Source: an uncultured Alcaligenaceae bacterium (GTDB lineage Bacteria > Pseudomonadota > Gammaproteobacteria > Burkholderiales > Burkholderiaceae_B). From it: a stretch of 12,282 bases of DNA. The notes under the pieces were generated by a model. That model ran no database searches, was not told the origin of the DNA, and was given only the letters and a program-made list of their open reading frames with translations. The position numbers and the translations under genes were made by a program. Below, one piece after another: positions 6,568 through 12,282 of this stretch. The stretch spans positions 1 through 12,282 of the forward strand of contig CALCPT010000496.1 in assembly GCA_937897265.1 (NCBI GenBank), written 5' to 3'. Every line of letters begins with the position of its first letter. Position 1 is the stretch's first letter.

Positions 6568-7365
6568 ATGCAACATTATTTAAACCGTGACGGCTTGAAA
6601 CTAGCTTATTACGTTGATGACTTCACTAAGCCGTGGGTCAAGCCACAGACAGTTTTTTTATTGCATGCTGCGATGGGCAATGCGCAGCGCTGGTTTAGCT
6701 GGGTGCCAGAGCTAGCCAAACATTATCGTGTGATCCGCATGGATCTACGGGGGCATGGGCAGTCAACTATTCCGCACTCGGATCAGGCCTTTTCGTTACA
6801 GCATTTGGTTGACGATGCCGCGGCGCTGTTGGATCACCTTGGTTGCGAACAGGCGCACATCGTGGGTAACTCGGCTGGTGGTTACGTAGCGCAACAACTC
6901 GCGCTGCAGTACCCCGCTCGAGCCAAAACCCTGTCGTTATACGGCGCGACTCCTGGCCTAAAAAATAGCCACGCGCCCACCTGGATTCCAAAGATTCAGC
7001 AAATCGGCTTAAAAAAGTTTTTATCTGACACCATTCACGAGCGCTTTGATCAAACCGCTGATCCAGAGTTGGTTGCCTGGTTTATTGAGCAAGCGGGTTC
7101 AAATGACCCTGCTTTCATCGCGCGCTTCGTTCTGCATATGTGCACGCATGATTTCATGGAAGAACTCGTGGGCATCAAGTGCCCCACTTTGATTGTTGCC
7201 GCCGGCAAAGAGTCAATTGGACATGCCGACGCCTATGAGCAAATGCATCAGCGCATCAAGGGCTCTGAGGTCGCCTATGTGGATACCGCTGGGCACAATA
7301 TTTGCGACGGTTACGCTGAGCAATGTGCCCAGCTACTCATGTCATTTTTAAGTCGCCACGCTTAA
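6568..7365 (+). CDS. Alpha/beta hydrolase (PcaD/enol-lactonase-like)
   Basis: A 265-aa alpha/beta hydrolase of the size and layout of 3-oxoadipate enol-lactonase PcaD. The oxyanion-hole region is LLHAAMGN (31-38) where HG-type motifs usually sit. The MDLRGHGQS strand-turn (58-66) is typical. The nucleophile elbow is GNSAGG with Ser102. A helical cap spans about 130-195. The late histidine is in TAGHNI (His243). The usual catalytic Asp after strand 6 (GxxDxxxP) is not obvious: the sequence there is AAGKESIGHAD, so Glu215 or Asp221 would have to serve. No signal peptide, so cytoplasmic. It follows the second Bug receptor by 112 bp on the same strand, suggesting hydrolysis of an ester or lactone related to the receptor's ligand. 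PcaD itself is only one possibility, since no other beta-ketoadipate genes are nearby. Confidence 0.88.
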   Translation: MQHYLNRDGLKLAYYVDDFTKPWVKPQTVFLLHAAMGNAQRWFSWVPELAKHYRVIRMDLRGHGQSTIPHSDQAFSLQHLVDDAAALLDHLGCEQAHIVGNSAGGYVAQQLALQYPARAKTLSLYGATPGLKNSHAPTWIPKIQQIGLKKFLSDTIHERFDQTADPELVAWFIEQAGSNDPAFIARFVLHMCTHDFMEELVGIKCPTLIVAAGKESIGHADAYEQMHQRIKGSEVAYVDTAGHNICDGYAEQCAQLLMSFLSRHA

Positions 7366-7389
7366 CAGCCTGATCATGCGCGTTGGGCG

Positions 7390-7501
7390 CCCTTGGCACA
7401 AAAGCTTGAATGCCAAGGGGTCGGGTGCGAGGAGTTGGGTACGTAGAGTGATACGTTACACGCGATGGCTCGCACCCGCAGTGCACCGCAAGGTGAGGTG
7501 C
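7390..7501. repeat. Cluster of inverted repeats in the convergent gap between the two hydrolases
   Basis: Three successive potential stem-loops lie in the gap 7366-7518. First, cccttggca (7390-7398) pairs with tgccaaggg (7411-7419), a 9-bp stem with a 12-nt loop. Second, cgggtgcgag (7422-7431) pairs with ctcgcacccg (7469-7478), a 10-bp stem enclosing a smaller acgta/tacgt stem (7441-7445, 7452-7456). Third, cacc-gcaa-ggtg (7484-7495) has a GNRA-type tetraloop. No T-run follows on either strand. They may serve as 3'-end stabilisers or bidirectional terminators for the convergent genes, or form a structured RNA. Confidence 0.6.
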
Positions 7502-7518
7502 GCGGCCGTTGCGCTTAT

Positions 7519-8331
7519 TCACAGCACTTGAGCTGACCAACTTAAGACCGCATCGGTAAAACCAGCAATGCGTGTCACCGGGAAGAAATGCCCGCCATCT
7601 GCAAGCAGATGTAAGGTTGAGCCGGGCATCAGCGCGGCAAGCTCTTCTTGTAAAAAGGCCGGTACGATCAAATCGTCGCGTGCGCCAATATTCAAGACAG
7701 GTACCTTGATGCGCGCCACGTCGGCGCTTCGATCAAATGCCATGATGGCATCGATGCGTTCTGCCACAATATTTTGCGCGGTTGCGCTTAGGGGCGCCGC
7801 GGCACGTGAGGCATCTAAGGCACTCCAGTTAGCATTGAGCCAGCTAGGTTCGTGAGAATAAAAAGTAGCCGATACGGCATAAGCCATTGGGTCGCTTTGC
7901 AGCAGGCCTTTTCGCAACTTAAACAGCTCTTGCATGTAGCGATTGGGTGTTGTCCAGGTGCCGGTTAAGACACAGGCCTTAGCATGCTGTGGTGAGCGTA
8001 AGGCAATCGCTTGCGTGATACACCCGCCAGTTGAATGCCCCAGAATGATGGCTGACTGAATCCCAAGATGATCAAGCACGGCAATGCAATCATCTGCCAA
8101 CTGGTCGATGGTGACGGGTGCCGTACCGCGCGTGCTTGCACCGATACCCCGTTGGTCTAGCCGAATCACCTGATGCTTGGCGGTCAGCGCAGGCAGGCAG
8201 GGACTCCAGAACGCAGCTGCGCCGCCGAGCCCACTAATCAGCAACAACGGGGTGCCGGCACCTTGTGTAAAAACTTTTAAACAGGCGCCGTCGGGCAGGG
8301 TGATATCGTGGGTTTGAAGATTTTGCGACAT
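7519..8331 (-). CDS. Alpha/beta hydrolase (RutD-like)
   Basis: A 270-aa alpha/beta hydrolase with a complete triad. Ser100 is in the elbow LGHSTGG, the acid is Asp219/Asp220 in IGARDDLIVP, and His248 is in ADGGHFF. The oxyanion region LLLISGLGG (29-37) and the RLDQRGIG turn (57-64) resemble RutD, the pyrimidine-catabolism hydrolase, but no other rut genes are present, so only general ester, amide or carbamate hydrolysis is supported. No signal peptide is visible. Start: ATG at 8331 with a GAGG site 4 nt away (8336-8339). It follows the cyclic-nucleotide-gated channel gene by 46 bp on the same strand and may be cotranscribed with it. It converges on the PcaD-like hydrolase; the two proteins share the fold but are clearly different sequences. 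Confidence 0.9.
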   Translation of the reverse strand: MSQNLQTHDITLPDGACLKVFTQGAGTPLLLISGLGGAAAFWSPCLPALTAKHQVIRLDQRGIGASTRGTAPVTIDQLADDCIAVLDHLGIQSAIILGHSTGGCITQAIALRSPQHAKACVLTGTWTTPNRYMQELFKLRKGLLQSDPMAYAVSATFYSHEPSWLNANWSALDASRAAAPLSATAQNIVAERIDAIMAFDRSADVARIKVPVLNIGARDDLIVPAFLQEELAALMPGSTLHLLADGGHFFPVTRIAGFTDAVLSWSAQVL

Positions 8332-8377
8332 AGGGCCTCGCTTCGTTTGTGCGAATTTGCTAAAGACCCTAGTGTGC

Positions 8378-9838
8378 CTATTTTTTCTTAAAAAAGAAAT
8401 TCAGAATTTTGGCGGTGATGCTCTTCGACTCTTCGGCGATGCGAGCAGATTGCCCATCAGAGCTTGCAAACACTTCGTTTTGTGCCACCCGCTGCGCCAA
8501 AATATCTGAAAACTGTTTGACGAGTTTGGGATTTGAGTCGAGCAAGGGTGCAATGTCTTCTTTTGTAATCTGCACGAGTACGGTGTCAGCTTTCGCAAAG
8601 ACGTCAGCCGTACGCGGTGCGCCTGTGAGCATCGACATTTCACCCACAAAGTCACCCGGCCACAGTGTTGCGACAACTTTCTGCTCGCCATGTTGATCGG
8701 TTAATTTCACCTCTAGGCAGCCTTCAGAGATGATGTACATCCAGTCTTCTTGCGCGCCTTTTTCAATGACGTGATGATCAGCGTAATAGTGCAACACGTT
8801 CACTGACTGACCAATCGTTGCGATTTGTTCGTGACTGAGCAGTTTTAGAATGCCCAAGCCGTAACAATCTAATAGGCGTGACTGTGTGTCGGTGTGGTTT
8901 TCTGAGGGGTGCTGCGTCTCAAAACGATTGAGGTTAATGCCTGCCGCTTTAAAGAAGCGTGTCAGGCACAACAGGATCGCACTGTTTGTTTCGAAAGGGG
9001 CAGTGTCAATTTCGGCTTTGTACCAAACCAAGTAGGTGATGACGCCTTCTTCGATCTTAGAGACAAAACACGAAAACTTAGGCAGAAACTCATGATTGCT
9101 ATGCACGACGTGCTTAAGTGCCAGATCCATAATGCGTAACACTCGGTCGGGGTTGTTACGCGCGCTGACTTGAATTTCAAGTTGACGCGGTGCACCGACT
9201 CCTGGCTTTTGTTTAGACAGGTTGATGAAATGCATCTCAGTGAATTCGTGGTTATACACACGAATCAACTGCCCATGATCGTTCTTTAGCACGACCATTC
9301 GATAATCTAACTCGACCACCTGTAGGTACTCTGTGGCGCCATCTTCTTTGAGTTCGATCCAGTCATCCACCGATACGATGTGATCTGCTTGGAGGGTGAT
9401 GCCACAAATCACCTGATGACCAACATCTTTCAGAATATAAAGAATGCCAACGCTTAAAGCACCGATTGAGGCCAGTAAGTAAGTAAAGTGGTGATCGTAC
9501 AGTCCGACATAGGCGCACAGACCTGCCGCAACAAACACAGCTACGGTTAGAACTTGCACCAAAATGGCCGGCACGTGGCGCTCGTCGGAGCGCTCGTTAA
9601 AGCGTACGATTGCGCGGCGTAATAATTGGTCGATTGCAAAGGCAATGAAAACGAACTGCGCAATAGCCAACACTGACTTCAACTCAAAGAGTTTGTGCTT
9701 GTTCAGGTCGACAGGGTTCCAGCCAAAAAAGTCGCCGGTGTGCAGCTTCAGCCAAACCAGTACTGCTAGATTCAACGCAAGCAGTAGCAAAAAGAGCGGG
9801 CGCGACAGCACAAAAATAGATTGGTTGTTCGTTTTCAT
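8378..9838 (-). CDS. MscS-family channel with C-terminal cyclic-nucleotide-binding domain (bCNG type)
   Basis: A 486-aa inner-membrane protein from ATG 9838. Four hydrophobic segments lie at about 10-31, 51-72, 89-112 and 118-140. The last, with LLASIGALSVGILYILKDVG, matches the pore-lining helix of MscS, and the following VSVDDWIEL (155-163) begins the MscS beta domain. A cNMP-binding domain occupies about 345-435; its phosphate-binding cassette GDFVGEMSMLTGAPRTADV keeps the key Glu400 and Arg409. This is the architecture of bacterial cyclic-nucleotide-gated (bCNG) channels of the MscS superfamily, which open on cAMP/cGMP and respond weakly or not at all to tension. The protein ends in a lysine cluster (FFFKKK). 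The frame stays open upstream to about 10057, but those 73 codons are polar, lack a ribosome site and overlap the divergent MaoC-like gene, so I reject the longer form. No clear Shine-Dalgarno precedes 9838 either, so the start is uncertain. Confidence 0.9.
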   Translation of the reverse strand: MKTNNQSIFVLSRPLFLLLLALNLAVLVWLKLHTGDFFGWNPVDLNKHKLFELKSVLAIAQFVFIAFAIDQLLRRAIVRFNERSDERHVPAILVQVLTVAVFVAAGLCAYVGLYDHHFTYLLASIGALSVGILYILKDVGHQVICGITLQADHIVSVDDWIELKEDGATEYLQVVELDYRMVVLKNDHGQLIRVYNHEFTEMHFINLSKQKPGVGAPRQLEIQVSARNNPDRVLRIMDLALKHVVHSNHEFLPKFSCFVSKIEEGVITYLVWYKAEIDTAPFETNSAILLCLTRFFKAAGINLNRFETQHPSENHTDTQSRLLDCYGLGILKLLSHEQIATIGQSVNVLHYYADHHVIEKGAQEDWMYIISEGCLEVKLTDQHGEQKVVATLWPGDFVGEMSMLTGAPRTADVFAKADTVLVQITKEDIAPLLDSNPKLVKQFSDILAQRVAQNEVFASSDGQSARIAEESKSITAKILNFFFKKK

Positions 9839-10037
9839 AGGGTGGGCGTGATTCAAAGTAGCCAAACGTTGACAGAGTTCTTGGCCACTATCAACCCGAA
9901 ACCGGCCTTTAAACGACTTGAGCTTGTGTTTCTGTGCATCCGTGCGCTTTCGCGAGCAGCCTTGCACGAACTGGCCATCGGTTACGCTTATGTATGCGGC
10001 ACTCGATTTGGAGAAGCGCAGCATTACGGTAGACCAA
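9839..10037. other. Divergent intergenic region between the channel and MaoC-like genes
   Basis: About 200 bp must hold the promoters for both directions. On the plus strand a TTGCAC-like -35 (9962-9967) has no well-spaced -10. I see no palindrome comparable to the one at 5391. The channel frame remains open through this region without signs of coding. Confidence 0.4.
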
Positions 10038-10043
10038 GAGGGG
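10038..10043 (+). promoter_or_regulatory. Strong ribosome binding site of the MaoC-like gene
   Basis: GAGGGG lies 6 nt before the ATG at 10050. It decides the start: the in-frame ATG at 9918 would add 44 residues not found in a compact hot-dog hydratase. Confidence 0.8.
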
Positions 10044-10049
10044 ACAAGA

Positions 10050-10514
10050 ATGATCAAACATCAAATGTGCGCACAACGATTTTTTGAAGATTTTGTAATT
10101 GGCGAGCGCTTTAATTTACCGTCACGCACGATGACCGATGCGTTGTTTGCAGCCTTCTCGTTGGCAAGCGGTGACAATCATCCGGTGCATTACGATCTTG
10201 AATACTGTCGGGCGCATGGCATGCCGCACATGTTGGCGCATGGGTTTCAGGTGGTGATTCAAACGGCTGCGGGTGCAGGCTTGTTTCCGCACATGGTCGA
10301 AGAGTCGTTAAAGGCATTCATCGAACAAAGCAGTAAATTTTTACAGCCAGTGTTTGTCGGTGATACCTTGTACTCAAGCCTGACCGTTGCAGAGTTGGTG
10401 GCAAACCGTACGACAGGTGTGTTGACGATGCACTCTGAGATCCGCAATCAGAATGATGTGATTGTGATGCAAGGCATGCAAAAGTATTTATTGCGTAAAC
10501 GCAGTCATGAGTGA
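10050..10514 (+). CDS. MaoC-like (R)-specific enoyl-CoA hydratase domain protein
   Basis: A 154-aa single hot-dog-fold protein. The hydratase-2 motif is plain: SGDNHPVHYD (40-49) gives Asp42 and His47 in the D-x4-H spacing of PhaJ/MaoC catalytic residues, followed by LAHGFQVV (62-69) for the usual HG segment. The second half carries the VGDTLYSSLTV strand and ends MQGMQKYLLRK, typical of the family. Such proteins hydrate trans-2-enoyl-CoA to (R)-3-hydroxyacyl-CoA or act on branched or dicarboxylic acyl-CoAs; the acyl group cannot be predicted. It is probably cytoplasmic. Its stop codon overlaps the next gene by 8 nt, so the two are almost certainly translated together. It diverges from the cyclic-nucleotide-gated channel. 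Confidence 0.9.
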   Translation: MIKHQMCAQRFFEDFVIGERFNLPSRTMTDALFAAFSLASGDNHPVHYDLEYCRAHGMPHMLAHGFQVVIQTAAGAGLFPHMVEESLKAFIEQSSKFLQPVFVGDTLYSSLTVAELVANRTTGVLTMHSEIRNQNDVIVMQGMQKYLLRKRSHE

Positions 10515-10827
10515 TGATAATCAGATCGTGATCCCGCCTTCGTTCATTGCCTTGTTTGTTGAGCCTGGGCGCAGCAAACCCAGCGCAACAAAAGAGGTGA
10601 TCTATGAGCGCTATGATTTTTGTGAAGACATGGCGAGCATGTTGACTGAACAGGCAAACGCAAAGCTGTGGGAGCTCGGCATCACCGAGGCTGACGTGCT
10701 TGAACGCATCTATCAAGGGTTAACGGTTGCGGATGTTGGGGTAAATGTCGCTGAGGCACAGTGGGTGGTCACGCGCCTGGCCGAATTGCTCGGTTGGCAG
10801 ACAGACTGGGTCGCTGGTTCAGCCTGA
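10507..10827 (+). CDS. Conserved-looking small protein of unknown function
   Basis: A 106-aa protein overlapping the end of the MaoC-like gene by 8 nt, with no good ribosome site of its own, which points to translational coupling. It is acidic, with a hydrophobic N-terminal patch (IVIPPSFIALFVEPG, 8-22) that is too short and proline-broken for a membrane span. Mostly helical sequence follows, including YERYDFCEDMASMLTEQA (33-50) and a C-terminal helix pair around TEADVLERIYQG (60-71) and VAEAQWVVTRLAELLGW (81-97). The last two helices could suggest a helix-turn-helix-like or adaptor fold, but I do not recognise the family. There is no signal peptide. Codon use and GC match the neighbours, and the tight overlap argues that it is real. 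Confidence 0.8.
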   Translation: MSDDNQIVIPPSFIALFVEPGRSKPSATKEVIYERYDFCEDMASMLTEQANAKLWELGITEADVLERIYQGLTVADVGVNVAEAQWVVTRLAELLGWQTDWVAGSA

Positions 10828-10934
10828 GCAATCTCTGGCAACTTCTGGCGACGAGCCACGATCTGTTTAGACTTGCCGCGAAGGGTCCTCACGCCGCGTG
10901 ACGTGCTAAGACGTGCGACGGCTTGGGCCGAGGC
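10828..10934. other. Convergent gap with only weak hairpins
   Basis: 107 bp separate the convergent stops. Small stems tcacg-ccg-cgtga (10889-10901) and cggc-ttgg-gccg (10919-10930) are present, without T-runs. No strong intrinsic terminator is visible. Confidence 0.35.
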
Positions 10935-11408
10935 TTACCGAACTCTTAAGCCACCCCCTGGGCTGCGGGGTGTTGTGTAGGGGCTTGGTGCGAGGTAAGG
11001 GCTTTGCTCACCAGCCGAACTCTCAGAGCTCACCGGTGGTTGGGCGGAGGCCGCGCCGCGCGTTGGGCTTAAGCCTGCAGCAGGGTTTGCTTTTTCGGGA
11101 GACAAACCTTGATGAAGCGTTGGCTCAGAGGGCTCTGTGGCGGCAGTGGGCGTGGCAGGGGTGCGCGACGTGGGTTCGGCGGCGGGTTCAGGCTTGGCCG
11201 CAGCTGGCTCGGGAGACGTCGCTGCCTCTGAGGTCGGGGCAGGCATTAAATCCAAAATTGAGCCCGAGGTTGAGTAGGGCATGCTCGGCGTTAAGCCGCC
11301 TGGGTTGAACCTGAGCCCGCTTTGCGCCCGCGTATCGCAGGGCGCTAAGGCCGCAGCTACGACGAGCATAAGTGCCGCTGATAGGGTGATGCGAAACATC
11401 TGTGCCAC
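10935..11408 (-). CDS. Small secreted Pro/Ala/Ser/Thr-rich hypothetical protein
   Basis: A 157-aa protein if started at GTG 11408. The N-terminus is a clear Sec signal peptide (MFRITLSAALMLVVAAALA, then CDTRAQS with likely cleavage after RA or AQ). The Cys lies just after the hydrophobic core, but APCD is not a good lipobox. The mature part, after a short RFNPGGLTPSMPY segment, is low-complexity and rich in Pro, Ala, Ser, Thr and Glu (for example PEPAAAKPEPAAEP), with no predicted fold. It ends SPGGGLRVR. This looks like an extracytoplasmic, disordered linker-type protein; I recognise no family. The GTG start has GGAG 6 nt upstream. The ATG at 11399 is the alternative, and TTG 11414 abuts the Shine-Dalgarno and is unlikely. 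Low-complexity composition makes the gene call less certain, although the signal peptide supports it. Confidence 0.7.
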   Translation of the reverse strand: MAQMFRITLSAALMLVVAAALAPCDTRAQSGLRFNPGGLTPSMPYSTSGSILDLMPAPTSEAATSPEPAAAKPEPAAEPTSRTPATPTAATEPSEPTLHQGLSPEKANPAAGLSPTRGAASAQPPVSSESSAGEQSPYLAPSPYTTPRSPGGGLRVR

Positions 11409-11414
11409 GACCAA

Positions 11415-11418
11415 CTCC
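11415..11418 (-). promoter_or_regulatory. Ribosome binding site choosing a GTG start
   Basis: GGAG on the minus strand lies 6 nt before GTG 11408, the ideal distance. It would be 15 nt from ATG 11399 and directly adjacent to TTG 11414. Confidence 0.5.
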
Positions 11419-11501
11419 GCTTAAACCGAATGCAAATTCTACTCTTGTGCGGGGTAGTGTCACTCCGATTGTTTTGCTGCTCCAAAGCGTTCCGGATGCT
11501 T

Positions 11502-11507
11502 TATGAT
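11502..11507 (+). promoter_or_regulatory. Possible -10 element for the alcohol dehydrogenase gene
   Basis: TATGAT lies 36 bp before the ATG at 11543 in the short divergent gap. The expected -35 position (11479-11484, gctcca) is poor, so this is only a candidate. Confidence 0.3.
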
Positions 11508-11542
11508 CGTTTAAATCACAAAAAACAACGGAGAGCGACGTT

Positions 11543-12190
11543 ATGGCACTCATTAATTACATCACGCAAATTCAATTCGACTTCGGCGTGGTGGCAATGT
11601 TGCAGTCAGAATGCGAGCGGGTAGGGATTAAGCGCCCGATGATCGTCACAGATGCTGGCGTGCGTGCGGTTGGCATCATCGATAAAGTGTTGGCGCAGTT
11701 AAAAAACGCCGACGCTGTCGCTGTGTATGACCAGACGCCTCCCAATCCTACAGAGGCGGCCACGCGCGATGCCTTGAAGATCTATCGCGAGGGTAAATTT
11801 GACGGTTTGATCGCCGTGGGCGGCGGTTCGGCCATGGATCTCGCCAAAGCCGTCGCGGTGATGGCAACGCACGCGGGCGATTTGAAGCATTTTGCAGCGA
11901 TTGAAGGTGGGGTTGCGCGCATTACAGCTGCGACGGCACCGGTGATTGCCATCCCAACAACCTCGGGCACAGGCAGCGAAGTCGGCCGTGGCGCGATGCT
12001 CATTTTGGATGATGGACGTAAGGTGGGTATTTTGTCACCTTATGTGGTGCCAAGATCGGCGATTTGCGACCCAGAGTTGACGCTTGATTTGCCCCCACTT
12101 CTCACGGCTGCGACGGGCATGGATGCGATCACGCATTGCTGCGAGTCGTTCATGTCTTCGGCTTTGAATTTTCCGGCTGGATTGGCCTGA
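11543..12190 (+). pseudogene. Iron-containing alcohol dehydrogenase, C-terminally truncated at a junction
   Basis: A family III (Fe-dependent) alcohol dehydrogenase N-terminal part; the frame gives 215 aa where the family has about 380. Visible features are the NAD-binding VGGGSAMDLAKAVAV (92-106), PTTSGTGSEV (138-147) and GMDAITHC with the first two metal ligands Asp194 and His198. The other two His ligands, about 65-80 residues further on, are missing, so this product could not bind metal normally. Homology stops around SFMSSA (202-207); the next residues (LNFPAGLA) come from foreign sequence read in the wrong frame before a TGA. The ribosome site GGAGAG (11530-11535) is 7 nt from ATG. Such enzymes oxidise primary alcohols or reduce aldehydes or maleylacetate. 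Whether the gene is truly broken or only appears so because of a chimeric sequence end cannot be decided here. Confidence 0.85.
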
Positions 12191-12282
12191 TGGCACCCAA
12201 AGGCTTGCCGCCACCGGTTGCAGACACTCTGCGCAAGGCGCTGGTCGTGGCGCGCAGCCCGCGGCTGGCGGCGCGCGCCGCA
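12157..12282 (+). pseudogene. Fragment of a third Bug/TctC receptor (C-terminal lobe), fused out of frame to the dehydrogenase
   Basis: In the frame starting at 12160 the sequence reads GFEFSGWIGLMAPKGLPPPV, followed by ADTLRKAL and an Ala/Arg-rich stretch to the window edge, with no stop. This aligns with the segment HWGMLGPAGMPPEVVAKLNAAV of the receptor at 5475 and with WFGLWLPVNAPAAVV of the one at 3176: the W-x-G-L, P-x-G and P-x-x-V positions coincide. It has no start codon or N-terminal lobe, so it is a fragment. GC is about 73% by hand count from 12175 to the end and rises further in the last 40 bases, unlike the rest of the window. Confidence 0.72.

Noticed and set aside
6568..7365. 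Assignment as a genuine pcaD
   Set aside because: No other beta-ketoadipate pathway genes are present and the catalytic acid motif is not canonical; only family-level naming is justified.
8378..8402. T-run and A-run near the channel stop codon as an intrinsic terminator
   Set aside because: The runs encode the terminal FFFKKK and form only a short A/T stem without a GC core.
9839..10057. N-terminal extension of the channel gene (73 extra codons from a TTG)
   Set aside because: Polar, non-family sequence, no ribosome site, and it would overlap the well-supported start of the divergent MaoC-like gene.
10953..10972. cacccc/ggggtg hairpin as a terminator after the 106-aa protein
   Set aside because: It lies inside the 3' end of the secreted-protein gene and has no following T-run.
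10913..11308. 131-codon plus-strand frame
   Set aside because: Antisense shadow of the Pro/Ala-rich secreted protein, giving an Arg/Leu-rich non-family sequence.
11188..11553. 121-codon minus-strand frame crossing the divergent gap before the dehydrogenase
   Set aside because: Overlaps both the secreted-protein gene and the dehydrogenase start; composition is not protein-like.
12150..12190. Simple frameshift in the alcohol dehydrogenase
   Set aside because: No downstream frame continues the dehydrogenase; frame 1 instead gives a Bug receptor segment.

Overview
The window most likely comes from a betaproteobacterium of the Burkholderiales, probably Alcaligenaceae-like. The main clue is two complete periplasmic Bug/TctC-type receptors, plus a piece of a third, with no TctA/TctB membrane partners nearby; large sets of such orphan receptors are typical of that group. 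Base composition is moderate (mid-50s % GC by eye), except for the last ~100 bases, which rise to about 73%. I recognised no rRNA, tRNA, CRISPR array, transposase or phage gene.

Left part (1-5287): the 3' end of an amidase gene (+) converges on a four-gene minus-strand run read from 5287 down to 587. The order is a Gfo/Idh/MocA oxidoreductase, a Bug receptor, a CE4 (NodB-fold, PgdA/PuuE-like) deacetylase and a cytoplasmic gamma-glutamyltransferase-like Ntn hydrolase. Gaps are 18, 34 and 77 bp, so the run is probably one operon. It pairs uptake of a small, probably carboxylated, compound with hydrolysis of amide, N-acyl or gamma-glutamyl bonds and an NAD(P)-linked redox step. The substrate cannot be read from the sequence.

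Middle (5288-8331): a divergent control region holding a clear operator-like palindrome separates that run from a plus-strand pair, a second Bug receptor and a PcaD-like alpha/beta hydrolase. A perfect 16-bp tandem duplication lies just ahead of the hydrolase. A second, RutD-like alpha/beta hydrolase converges from the minus strand across a 153-bp gap rich in inverted repeats.

Right part (8332-12282): a minus-strand MscS-type channel with a C-terminal cyclic-nucleotide-binding domain (bCNG architecture) lies 46 bp upstream of the RutD-like hydrolase. Divergent from it are a MaoC-like (R)-hydratase gene and an overlapping 106-aa protein of unknown function. Next come a small Pro/Ala-rich secreted protein (-) and an iron-containing alcohol dehydrogenase gene (+).

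The dehydrogenase is cut off after its first two metal ligands. Downstream sequence in another frame reads clearly as the C-terminal half of a different Bug receptor with much higher GC. This junction near 12160 is either a real rearrangement or, more likely, a chimeric sequence end. It is the most anomalous thing in the window.
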